Of a stretch of 64,000 bases of DNA, positions 21,139 through 32,805 are shown one piece after another. Both the position numbers and the translations under genes were made by a program. Position 1 is the stretch's first letter. Every line of letters begins with the position of its first letter. Origin of the DNA: Acanthochromis polyacanthus (lineage: Eukaryota > Chordata > Actinopteri > Pomacentridae); assembly GCF_021347895.1 (NCBI RefSeq), contig NC_067132.1:9044995-9108994 (forward strand), read 5' to 3'. Below the pieces are notes generated by a model, which was not told the DNA's origin, searched no databases, and was given only the letters and a program-made list of their open reading frames with translations.

Positions 21139-23248
21139 CTGTGAAAGAAGCAGGAGAAAGTAAATTATTGACAGAATATGTTGAGTTGAGATGCAGAGTC
21201 AGAATTTCTCTGAGGTTTTGGCTGCATTAGATACAGAAACAGACAATTCAAGGAAAGATTCACATTGTTTTTCAACTAACAAATGTTTAAGATGTTTCAT
21301 GTGAATCTGAAATAAAAAAACAAAAGAAATGGAGCTGAGAGATCGACCTTTGTCTGTACTCAGTCAAGATATTGACACAAGAAGTAGCATTGACAATCTA
21401 CTGAAACATACAAAAGGGCGATCTTTTCTTGTGGTTCAATAACTGTTTTTAATACAAGACAAATACATAGTATGGTGTGAAAGTTTTGCGCACATATAAA
21501 CAGTTACTCTGTTACTTCTGGAATTGCCCCTGCTCCTCCTCTTGCACCACATGTTGCAGCCAAATCTGGCAGTCTCCTGTGACTATGAAACCTGAGGCGG
21601 GATGTGTAACACTTAAAAGACCAGATTGGCTCAAGATGCCCTTTCTCTGTCCGCTGCTTCCAGATCTTGTGTAGGTTTTACTGCAGTGTCTTGTTGAAAG
21701 GTCAGAGATGTCACTGGTCTCCCCCAGGGTCAGTTGACAGTTTACTAGCACCATACGAGGGGCCGGCCACCCGTCTGAATGACTCCCTACAGCCCATCAC
21801 AGTTCATTCTGGGTAATTGAATCACAACGGTGACCATACAACCTCCTGACCTGCCTGACTGAGGAGCTATGGGGCAGAGAGAAATCCAACTGAGAGAACC
21901 AGGATGGAAAGATAGAAAGATAGACATTCTGCTAATCTAGGATGAACTAAAACACCACAAGGGTGTACCCACTAGTCTATAGAGCCAGCCTACCCTTTCG
22001 ACACTCAGTCCTTCAGTAATACCTGTCAACTACATCACTAAGGGACCCTGGAACAAAGTCATCCACTCTGTTAAATGTCACGCCGAGTCTCCTCTCCACT
22101 CGCTAACTGTAAAGTGGCTTTTTCCAGGGCTGCGCTAAGATGCCAAACTGCAGGCTCAGCATGCAGCAAATGGTGCCCCTCCGCACAAAAGCACTTTAGA
22201 GTCCGGAAAAACACAGGCCAGGCTTACCACGGCACCTTTAAGCTGCCACTTTACAGAGGGGACTGTGTACTTTGGAGAGACCATAAAAGAATCAAGCCTT
22301 GGGGCATATGTACACAGTAGCACAAGCACGCTTGTTTGGATGCTCTGTTGCTGTTGGGAACTTTTTTCTTTTCTCACTGCTTCACTCAAAAATGTCTCGT
22401 AGTATTTACATGTCATGCTAACATGTGGACTGTCACACACACACACACACTTCCCTGACCTTCCGGACACCCACAGTGCAGGCTGTGTTTGCCTCCAGAT
22501 GGACAAAACCTGGTCTGTTTGACAGGCTGATCAGCGATCAATGGTTACAGCCTGTCACGCTCCGGTCAAGCATGCCATCCCTCCCTTCGTTCCTTTACTT
22601 GTCCCTCTCTTCTGGGCCCACCTCTCCCAGCTGCTCAAATTTGACAGCCTTTCCTAGTTGCATCCACCCCCTTTAACTCTTGTTTGTCAAGTCTTTTGTC
22701 ATCCCTTGTCCTTTTTTGACAAATTGATGGGTGCCTGACATAAAACAGAGGCAACATTCCTACAAGAATCCTCCCTGTGGTTGCTTCAGTGCTGTATTAG
22801 CACCACAGTTTTTCACCATCTACTTACACTGATGTTGGGCATATTACCATATCATCAAAGGGTATAATTGCATGCTGGGAGACAGAGACTAAAGTACATG
22901 TAGTCGTGTAGTTCCCCTTTTGTTAAGCTCAAAGGAAATTTGGAGCAGACCACAATTCAACTCAGCTGGCTCCTTTACTGAACTGGGATATTCCAAGTGC
23001 AGTAAATGTGCAGGAGCAGTTTTTATGACCCAGTCTCTGGTCAGGGAGATGCAAAAATTCACAACACTACTGTTATCACTTAGCTTCTTGCAAATAGTTG
23101 CATGTAGAGCTTGTGGCTGCAAACATATCCAGAAAGGTTACTAGGGCTTCACAGTTAATTTCACTTTTTAACGTAGAGCTTAGAAGTGAAGCTACTACAC
23201 CATCCCTGGCTGAAATGAAAGTTTTATCACATAAATGTTGAGAAATAC
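21139..23248 (-). other. nrp1: nrp1 intron 7
   Basis: This 2.1-kb intron has a short (CA)n run at about 22434-22451. Nothing else is recognised. Confidence 0.85.
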
Positions 23249-23404
23249 CTTCTGTTTGGAGCCTTCTTTCAAAGTGATCCAGTCTTCTCCATTTGAGCTG
23301 ACATCCACCTTGTAGGACTTGACAAAGTAAACCCTCCGGGTCTCCTGGGAAATGGCACCCTGGGTACCAATGGCTGAGACAAACCGCAAGAACCCAAGGT
23401 CCAC
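23249..23404 (-). CDS. nrp1: nrp1 exon 7: middle of F5/8 type C domain b1
   Basis: This 156-nt, phase-0 exon of exactly 52 codons has acceptor ccctcttcag and donor gtattt. It starts VDLGFLRFVSAIGTQGAIS and continues through SSNGEDWITLKEGSKQK. GAISQET supplies the Ser and Thr equivalent to human S346 and T349, and the Tyr of RRVYF corresponds to Y353. These three hold the carboxylate of the ligand arginine. The exon stands alone between a 9.2-kb intron and a 2.1-kb intron. Confidence 0.96.
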
Positions 23405-26400
23405 CTGAAGAGGGCAAAGAGAGGAGAGACAACTGAGAAACCGCTGCTCTAAATGACTTTGCACTTTACAGAGAAAATTCTGCAGTGGCTGCTGCAAGCC
23501 TCTTTCCCTTCAGTTTTAAGGAGAATACTGATAAGCTGAGCTACACAGAGCCAAATGTAACGCTCTTTGTGTATTCAAGTGCATAAATAACTTCTGTAGA
23601 AAATATTTTCAATGCACACAGCCTGCATTAATAATACAGAGACAATCTGGAGAGTAAAAAATACAGCTCTAGCATCAGGATCACCTCTGGCCACAAGCTC
23701 ATCAACGGCTACCTGGAATTTAATAAACAGCAATGAAATGATATTCACATTAATGAAAGAGACACTAGATGACAACTTAATTTCCTGAGATGGGAGACAA
23801 GAGCTTATTGGATAAAAGTGAATGTTGAATAGAACGGGGTCTGCAATCACATTATCAGAATCGGCCAGGAGGAAAGAGAGATACAGATTGAATATCAAAT
23901 ACTGTGCCTTTAAAATATGCAGGGCTTTATAAAGTAATCATGAACTGCAGTACATTACTGCGGGGCTATTATATTTTCACGACGGGGTCAGAGAGGCACA
24001 TGTGTGAGCGTCTGGGTGCAAGTCATGCTCATGTATATATTTTCAAAAAATGTATTTGTGCTGTATTTGGAGATGATGCTGGGCAGAGCGAGTGGCTGGT
24101 TCGCATCAGACCTGGAAAAAGAGCACAGTGTCTGTCTGCCAACCATCACGCCTGTTCACAAACACCATCATCACTGCCAGGAAAGAAAGAACACACGCAA
24201 AGTCCCTCTATATGTCACCCTGGCTTCTGTTCCTGTGACCCGAAATAGCCTTCAAACTGGCTTTTGATCATGCTAACGCTGCTGTCTAACTTCACCGGGA
24301 CTGTGCAGGTCTGGAGATGTCAGCTGTTTCTAGTTCTGGGACTCGCACGCAATTTTTCAGCCACCAGAAATAACAAATGGGCTCCCTTTGACCACTGCGG
24401 AGGCTACTTAACCCCACGAACCATCCCTTCATCCATAACAGGAGCAAAGAGTGGGTGCGGTGCGAACCTGAAAAACTTTCAAAGAATTCCAACCCCTCAG
24501 TGTATAAGCAGCATGCTTAATTTTAACAAGCGTTAACACCATCTTTGACAGGCTGAGCTGACATTAATGAGGAGTAATGGTGTTGCGTGCAGACGCTGCT
24601 AAAACGTGATGGAGTGATGCAGGGAAGTCGGGGCGTTGGTGGAACAGGTTTCCAAGATCATGATGAGAGACGAGGCCTTTGATGTTGACGTGAGATGGGC
24701 TCGGGCTCTGATGCATGGCGACCAGAGTCTTGAGTAGATTACTGAATCGACTCAGAGGAGATCATCGGTATGTGCATGTGCAAGGGTGTGTAAGAAAGAG
24801 CGACAGCAGTTAAATCCTTTATGTGAGAGAGAGCAGGCAGACACAGTAGTGTGCACATATTTCAGAAAATCAAAGCCAGGGTTATCTGCCTGCAAAAATC
24901 TTAACAGAGCTCCGGCATGTTAAAACCAGACAGTCGGCTAGGTTTGGCTGCCAACCTTATATACGGCACCGTACCACACTTAATGATTCAGAGCAGGAAA
25001 AGAACATCTGCATGCCACGCTGGTCATTCCTGCTCCTCAAGTTCACTTCCAGAAGCAAAAAGACATAAACAGATGGGAGCAATAAATGAGGTTCCACCAT
25101 GATATTCTCTCACTCTCCCTTGGCCACTCAAAGGATTTGGATGGATGGAGACTGACAAAAAAGACAGTCACATACAGAGACAGAATACTTTTGTTCCTGT
25201 CTACAGGCTCAAAGGGCTTTTACAGTAAGTCCCACATTTCTTTTGGGTCCACAAATAGAAACAAAATCAAATCCTGTCAGCTTTAGACTGTTCCCATTTA
25301 ATAACGCAAGAGCTGACTTCCTCTCTGCTGGGTAAATGGCTGTATATGCCAGTGCTGGATGGGGAAAGCATAGCGGATGGCAGCGAGGTCTGCACTGGCG
25401 TTCAATATATTAGACCAGGCAGGTCTTTAACATCTTCATTCAAATGGCCAGTCTGGTTTATTTCCAGTCTGGCCCACTGGCAAAGTGGCTTACTGTAAAG
25501 GCTTAACTAAAAATGGTCTAATAGGAAGACTTGGCCTTGGGATGTTTTCTCTGAAAGGATCTCATTAGGTGTAATGGAGAAGAAGAGCCTCTGGGAATGA
25601 AATGAGTGGCGGGGCTAATTGGGAACACTCATGGGTGCTCAGACTGAACAATATGAGGACATGAGCATGCTGAAATATGGCGGATTTGAAGAGAGTTGGA
25701 CTGATATATGACCTTAATCAATATTCTGGTCCAAGTTTATTTTGTAACTTTTTATTGAAGGGGCTCTCTGCCAGTTGATGGGTGTGGTTTAGCTTCCCAT
25801 TGTTATATGCTTCCATCACCTTGTGGTTCACTAGTTTCAAAGTTCCACAAACCACAGTGATGCTGAAGAAAATCAAGTCACTGTGATTTTTTGGGAAAGT
25901 TTTTGGCACAGAATTTCAAATTCTAGGCAGCTTGAGTTTGAAAAAGGCATCAGGGTTAGTTGTCACAGGATTTGAGGAGGAGACATGATGAAAGACAGCG
26001 GGAGGAAGGAGAGAGAGGAAAGAGATGACGGAAAAGGAGAGAAAAGTCAAGGTGGGAAGGTTGGGAGGTCAAACAAGCCACTGACAGTGATGCCTTGCAA
26101 GATGTGAAGGACAGAAGCATGGGGTCTCTAGTGAAGAAGTGCACAGACAAGATCAATTTCACAGACAAGGGCTGATAACAGGGCCTGGGTAATGAGCGAA
26201 GCATGATTTATTAATGGCTGCTTGTTAGAGGCAGAAGAACGAGGCCGAGGCTGCGCTAACAGACTGAGGTTACATGGGTCAGGGAAAGAAGACGGGCTGC
26301 CAGGACGCTTGGATGTAAAGCACAGTCCATCCCACACCACAGAGACCACAGTGAAAACAAACAGGCTCAGATAATGATTACTAGTGGGACTCCTTTTAGC

Positions 26401-26950
26401 CCAAAGCCAAAGACAGCACTTGCTGACCTATATACATAAACCAATAACCAGTATTTAGAAATCACAAGGAGTCCACAGTGTATCCTGAGTAAATATATCA
26501 CTCACAGATGATAAACTATTTGTCATCTAGACCTGAAAGGCTGATTCATACCTAATGGGTGATGTAATCATTCTGTGGAAAGGTGTGAATTATGCCTGCA
26601 TCTATGGAGCTACGCTACATTTTGAGACTCTGCTGTTCTAACAGATCGAAGCAGGTAATTCCTCTACATTGACCATATTGTGGTTTCTCCTATGAGAGTG
26701 TTTGGACTCAGGCCCACCTATAGACAAATGACACTATACATTCTGGGCATGCTGGTGCACAGTAACTCATATCTGGAGGGACACACAACCTGAGCCATAA
26801 ACATGCCAGGCTGGGTAAGAAATCACCCAGGCTTCTCAGAATCTTTCCATAAAGCAGTGGCAGGCTGATATGTGGGCAAGACTTCAATGTGTCCTTGTCT
26901 CCCAGGAGTTTTTTCCTGCTCCAGTATAGTCCAAAATATGCTTGACTAGT

Positions 26951-26951
26951 T

Positions 26952-26982
<31 letters not shown>

Positions 26983-26990
26983 AGAGTGTG
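26951..26990 (+). repeat. (TG)n microsatellite
   Basis: An alternating TG run with single TA and GAGA interruptions, in intron 6. Confidence 0.9.
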
Positions 26991-27217
26991 TGTTTTGGGT
27001 GTTTTCTACCTTCCTGTTGTGCGGCAAACTGATGACTTAAAGCCCCTTGCCTCACAACAGCCAGTGTGCAAGGCTCCAGTGGTTTCACAAACTAATGAAA
27101 CCAGAAAGGCAGAAAAAGAATTAGTCATGCTCAGGCTTGTAACATCAGCCAGTTAAAGCCCGGTGTGCGTGCAGATAGATCGACATACTGAAATCCACTT
27201 GGGGGGGCTCAATGGGG

Positions 27218-27220
<3 letters not shown>

Positions 27221-27268
<48 letters not shown>

Positions 27269-27279
27269 TATATATATAG

Positions 27280-27336
<57 letters not shown>
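27221..27336 (+). repeat. compound (TA)n(CA)n(TA)n(CA)n(TA)n tract
   Basis: This is 116 bp of uninterrupted purine-pyrimidine alternation apart from one GA step. TA blocks at both ends enclose CA blocks. The TA ends are self-complementary, so the tract can fold back as a hairpin or cruciform. Confidence 0.92.
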
Positions 27337-27338
<2 letters not shown>

Positions 27339-30078
27339 TGGCATGTATGGGAGACTTTAGGAATAACTGATTGTAAATAATAGACAGTGTATTTATGTGT
27401 TTATGTGTGTTTGTGCAAGTTAGTTTAGTTTCAAAATCATTACTCAGAGTATTGTCTTTGTGCTCTATGACTCAGATGTGCAGCAAGGCCACATGATATG
27501 TAATTGAGGCTAAAGTCTCGTCAGTGTTGTGATGTTGCAGCAAGCAGACATGCAGTTTATATGGCCGGGGAAGGGAAATAGTTCAAGAAACAGTAGAGGC
27601 TCAAAAGCGCTATCTCTGGCTGCTTGATTGGCTTATAATTGAGTTGCCAAGAAGTTGCATGCAGCAATCTGTACTCTGTGAGAAGAACAACCAGAGACTT
27701 TTGTTTGAAATCCATTTCTCTGCTTTCCCAACAGAAGGGGAAAAATAGCTGTGTGTGTGTGTGTGTGGGCTGCTGACTGAATAACCGAGGCCTCTGGGGA
27801 ATGAGTTTATTCGTTTTCCCCCACCAAAAACAACAACAAGAGAAATGCCGAGGGTGAGAAGGAAGGGAGAACTCCTCTTTGTTCCAAAGTCAAAGAGCAG
27901 CTGGTAGACATAGACAGAGGCTCTGGTCCAGGAAACAATCTCTGGAAATGCTTTATGGATCTCAAAGGATGGTATCGTCAGAAGTCATAAAGTAGATGCA
28001 AAGCCTTAAGTCACCTGCTTTTTTTTGTTTTTTGCATGCATTCAAATTCTGACAAGGCTTTTCTTTGTATGGTAATGACAGAAAGCTGACATTTTTGTGA
28101 ACTGACAAACACACACCTACTTTGACATGCAGCTAAAGAGATGCGCTTCTATCCCCAGATGTTGTATATAAAGCAGCTTTCAGCAATTTGCTTCCTAATT
28201 TCACCCACAGTTACTTTGGTGTTGGTAGCGGAAGCTTTTAGGAATAGCTCCATTACCTGAAAGTGTAATTAATTCTCTTTTCATGAAAATTGTATTACTC
28301 AAATGCTCCAGGACCTGTGGGCTCCACTTACGACCTTCCATTTATCACAATATTCACCTGACAGGAATTACAGTTTATTTTTAGCACCTCAACACCTCTT
28401 TGGTGGCATTAAATTATGCATGTCTTCCCATGCACCGATCATCTGTTTTCCTGACAAAGAGGGATGTATAGGTAAGACAACAGCGAGAATAAAATCAAAG
28501 GTTGTGTGATTTGTGGTGTTGTGCTCAGCCACATGTGTACTGCTGTTGATTAAAGGTTTCGGTCTCAGCTGTTAGAGGAAGTCTGGTTTTAAAGTTTGTG
28601 AATCATCTTTAAGAATCTCACTCCAGGGTCATTCCCATCCGTGCCCCACACACATGACTAACGCTCTGAGTAATGATTATGAAACCAAGACACGCTGATA
28701 GGGACGGAAAGGAAGGCGACCTGAAGGTATGTCACGTCTGGAATCCGCCTGATGATCCTATCCCAGGATATACAGCTGCACATGATCGTTTAGTGATGAC
28801 GACTGACTGCAGGGCTTTCAGGCATTTCTCTGCTCTGTAAGGCAGACACTGAAAATGACACTGATTACGGCTGAGCTGAGTTTTTGTATCTCGGTACTTA
28901 TGCCGCGCTGTTTCATTTCATTACATCATGCCATCCCTCATGTTTCGATTTCTAGTCCCACTTTTGGGCTACTTGAAACGAGTGTGGGTCTCTATCCTCT
29001 CATTGATTTTCCAATTGAGAGTGAGGCCCAGAAGCAGCGAGGCTCAGACAGCATCCATTGTTTCCATTTGTACGGCATGATGATGATCTCACCGGCAGCC
29101 GCATGCCAGCCTACGCTCCTATGCTCTCGCTAGACTTCATCAACTGAGAAGCTGCTGTTAATTACTAGTCCATATTCTAATTACTCATCACCCGGCGCGG
29201 TGGTAAGCCCTGGAACCGGGACAGAAGCGAAGAGAGAGAGAGAGACGAAAGCAACGAAGGGGGCATTTTTGGGAAATCATTGACCTGAGGTAATTGAAAG
29301 CACATTTGGATGAGAAGGAAAACAGGATATGGAAGAACGTGCCGGTTTAGCATCTGACATGGTGGCCAGAACTGTAGTTTCATCAAGGAAGAGTGCAATT
29401 AGTGGTTGTTTGGTTGGTCAAGTGGTGGAGCTCAACCTGTGATCCAGCCAGGACTCACAGAACTGTCTCTCTTACAGATTTGCAAGACATAGAGCCAACA
29501 CAGGTCGTGCCCTCATGTTTAAACCTCCCACGTCAAGTTACTCTGTAAATGGTTGACTTTACCTCGAAATTACTATCATATATTGGAGATAAAGATGCAT
29601 ACTGTGGCAACAAACACAGATACGCTCCTCAAGGACAGTGCTTTCATCTGTCAGAAAGGTGAGATTAAAGCATTTCTCACAAAACAAGAGTTAAGAGACT
29701 CATTATCTCCTGTTATGATTAAACAATTTAGGTGATCAGAGACACATAAAGGCTAATAAATACATAAATACTGATGAAGCAGTCATGGATAATGCATCCT
29801 GGCAAGAAGACTGAGGATAACGTCAAGAGCTGATGCAGCTAAATTATAGATATGGAGAGCAAGCTCAAACTCATGAGGATGACAAACTCCAACCAGCTCT
29901 ATGGGATGACATGTACTGTATATTGCCATTATGAGATGCTCAACAGAGAGGCTTTCAGGTATTGACAGTTGGGTTCTTTCCAAGACTGTGTAAATTATTC
30001 ATGCTGTGTGTACGTGCAATCAATGGCAGCTGCCTGACATAGATGCAGTCAGTCTTTTATTGTGTCATTTGGATGTTG

Positions 30079-30097
30079 TAGTGGCTCCTGGTGGCCA
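30079..30097 (-). promoter_or_regulatory. CTCF-like motif in intron 6
   Basis: The minus strand reads TGGCCACCAGGAGCCACTA. This matches the extended CTCF consensus strongly at the left half (TGGCCACCAGG) and less well after it. Confidence 0.3.
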
Positions 30098-30913
30098 TCA
30101 GATCCTTCCTATTTGACAAAGACACACTATATGAAATTCTTAACAATTTCCGTGACACTGCTCCATAAACATGCTACACCTTCCCCTACGAGACAAATGT
30201 GTTGCACAGATGCAGGCATTTCCTCGCCACTGTTGTGTGAGTTCATAAAGCAAGGAGCAGCCCATTGACTGGGTAGTCTGCTGGTTTACACTCATTAATT
30301 TTTGCTGCAACCTGCCGTTGTTCATACTGTTAAGCTTCAGAGAAAGACATGGCTCACACTGGCAGATAATATTCACAAATCTCCCTCTACCTTGATGTAG
30401 ATCTGTAAACCTGGAGAGGAGGGAGGACGGAGAAAGAGTGGAGTGAATAGGAATAGATCTGAAAGGAGCAAAGAAAAAATGAAATGAAGGCCTGTTTTGA
30501 GGGATTATCGCCTCTTTCTTTACTCCCTCCTCCAGCCGCAAACCCCCTCAAAGGACATCTGTCCATCTCTGTGTAGACCAAAAGGCTGATTAATGACCTG
30601 GCTAACCCAACACTCAACGCTGAACCACACCACACCAATCTAATTACCCGGTGAAGAGCGCACAGACTCGAGCATCTTGCCCTCCTTCCCTTCATGCATC
30701 AGAATGAGGCAGCATTAAAATGGATGACAAATCTGGATTATGTTCGGTAAAGAAGAAGGAAAGCAGAGCGAAGGAAAATGCCCAGGAATCAAAGGCCGCC
30801 TGTCATGAATAATAAAACTGTCTGCCTCAAACTGCAGTCAGGGAATGATAAATGAAATAAATAATGAATTGATTACTATGCATCTGACTGCACACTGAGA
30901 TGATTTGTACGTG

Positions 30914-30925
30914 CCGCGAGGGGGC
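30914..30925 (+). promoter_or_regulatory. CTCF-like core in intron 6
   Basis: CCGCGAGGGGGC on the plus strand is a G-rich CTCF core variant. It sits in an otherwise AT-rich stretch (about 30700-31300) with several homeodomain-like TAAT/ATTA sites. Confidence 0.3.
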
Positions 30926-32063
30926 CTGAGCTTGTTGCAACACCATGGACAGGCTTAATGAAAGAGGAATGAAGAATTCTGCTCTTTTAATACCACTTGT
31001 GATAATTGGACTTCTGCTCAGAGTGCTCGGCACAAGTGCATCGCACTCCTTAGAAAACATAAATTACGTGGCAACCACAGACTTGGCTCATTTACTGCAT
31101 TTGAAATTAGAAATTAGAAGAGTCTCATTCAGTGTTTTCATCTGATTAGTATTGGGAAATCAGCACACCCATTAGAGCACATCCCCTTTCAAATCCAGAT
31201 TTTTACTGCCGAATCAAATCCTCAATATGATCAATAATATAACAGAGAGACTCTAGAGTGGCAACAAATCATTGTGATCACTTGTAATTTCCGCTGACAA
31301 AAAGGCAAAGCGGGGCAGGGCAGGCTTCACATCAATGCCGTTACACTTAACCCACACATCAGACTATGAACAATGGATTGTCCTTTGCAGGAGACAAATA
31401 TTTTCATACAACAGACTGTGGAACTGCTGGAGGAAGCGTTAAGGCAGGCCACGATTCTTCCTGATCCACTCAGGCACATGCTGGGGTCCTCTGCAGGACA
31501 ATATGGACCCTGCCAGACCCTCCTACTCACCCACAAAGCCAAGAACAAACACATGGACACACACAAGCATGGGAGAACACACATAAACCTGCACACACAC
31601 TCAGTCACATACTGATTAAATTAGTCTGAAGGAGCAACAGGGGCCCCCGGGACAATATTTTCATTGCAATAATAAAGGAAAAGCTTGCTTATGGCCCTCC
31701 CCAAGCAAATATTTGGCTTTGGGTCAGCTCTATTATTCATCCCCTGAGGAATATGCTGGGGCCAAACTTTTCAGCAATGAAGCAAAGACTGTAGAAAAAG
31801 AGTAGAAAAAGAAAAACAGTCTGGGCATTTACAAGGCCTGGAGGCTTTCGGTTAATAAATCAAACATGTTCCAAAAGCATCTAGGTAGTGCTGTGGCAGG
31901 TGTGTCACTGTGGGGTTTGTGCTGTGAGTGGACTTGGGATATGTGACTTATCCCCATCTAGGGATGGAGGAACTAAATCCTTAATCTTCCCACATAAAGT
32001 TCCCTTGGTGGGTGATGATCGCTTTGTGCAGATAAGCCGACAGACAGAAATATATGACAGAGC

Positions 32064-32068
<5 letters not shown>

Positions 32069-32152
<84 letters not shown>
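32069..32152 (+). repeat. perfect (TG)42 microsatellite
   Basis: 84 bp of uninterrupted TG. In the nrp1 pre-mRNA this is (CA)42, about 490 nt downstream of the exon 6 donor. Confidence 0.95.
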
Positions 32153-32154
<2 letters not shown>

Positions 32155-32638
32155 GCTAGGCAGGATGCCTGGACTAAATCCCAGCATCCCTGGAGGCAGT
32201 CTCTGTTATCAAGGAAAAGGAAAGTTATCAGGTAGACAGGAAGACAGAAGGAGAGAGAGACAGAGACAGATAGGTAGACAGTGACAGAGAGAGTGGACAC
32301 AGGCAATTTTGGTGAGGTGTGGACTCCACCACCCGGAGGTCCATCAGGACGGCTGACATTCATCATCGAAATTGTTGGGTGTTATAGAGAAACTGCACCT
32401 CCAGAGACTGAAGGACAAACACAGAACACACCTACTGTGTTCAAGCAGGCAGGAGTCACTTCTAATACTACATACACCCTCAGACGGTGACTCACCTCCA
32501 AAAACATACTGCAGACAGTTGGGGAATTCTTCTGCACTGCCGTGTTTGACTTTTCAGACATTATTTACCTCTACTCTTTCAGGTAGCAATTATCTGTGGT
32601 ATATAAATAATTTGCTCTGGATGACATGAAAAACGTAC

Positions 32639-32805
32639 CTGTATCCACTCCTTGTTTGAGTCCTCTGCCGGCGTCCATGCATTTTCATAGTAGTTGAGTC
32701 TGGAGCGCTCTGGGGACCAGCTGGGGTTGTACTGGGATGAAGCCATGATTTGGTCTGATGTTATCTCTCCTGATTCCATTCCCAAAGGGTCGCTACAGTC
32801 AAAGT
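32639..32805 (-). CDS. nrp1: nrp1 exon 6: start of F5/8 type C domain b1
   Basis: This 167-nt exon has acceptor cctgttcag and donor gtacgt. It encodes DFDCSDPLGMESGEITSDQI at its start and runs to NKEWIQ. The first b1 cysteine is in FDCSD. The pocket residues Tyr (SSQY), Trp (PSW), Thr (AWT) and Asp (AED) correspond to human Y297, W301, T316 and D320. These line the site that binds the C-terminal arginine of VEGF-A165 and similar ligands. The human N300 sequon is not kept: here the residues are YNPSW, and a proline follows the Asn. Confidence 0.96.

Larger units (their letters stand above)
23405..32638 (-). other. nrp1: nrp1 intron 6 (9.2 kb)
   Basis: This is the largest intron fully inside the window and it splits domain b1. 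It holds (TG)n at 26951-26990, the TA/CA compound tract at 27221-27336, (TG)42 at 32069-32152, and two CTCF-like motifs near 30.1 and 30.9 kb. The stretch 30700-31300 is AT-rich with homeodomain-like sites and is a plausible conserved non-coding element, which cannot be shown without alignment. Confidence 0.85.

Noticed and set aside
27153..27344. Open frame alternating Tyr-Ile and Val-Cys
   Set aside because: Translation of the TA/CA compound tract.
31888..32366. Open frames rich in Val-Cys or Thr-His repeats
   Set aside because: Translations of the (TG)42 tract on either strand.
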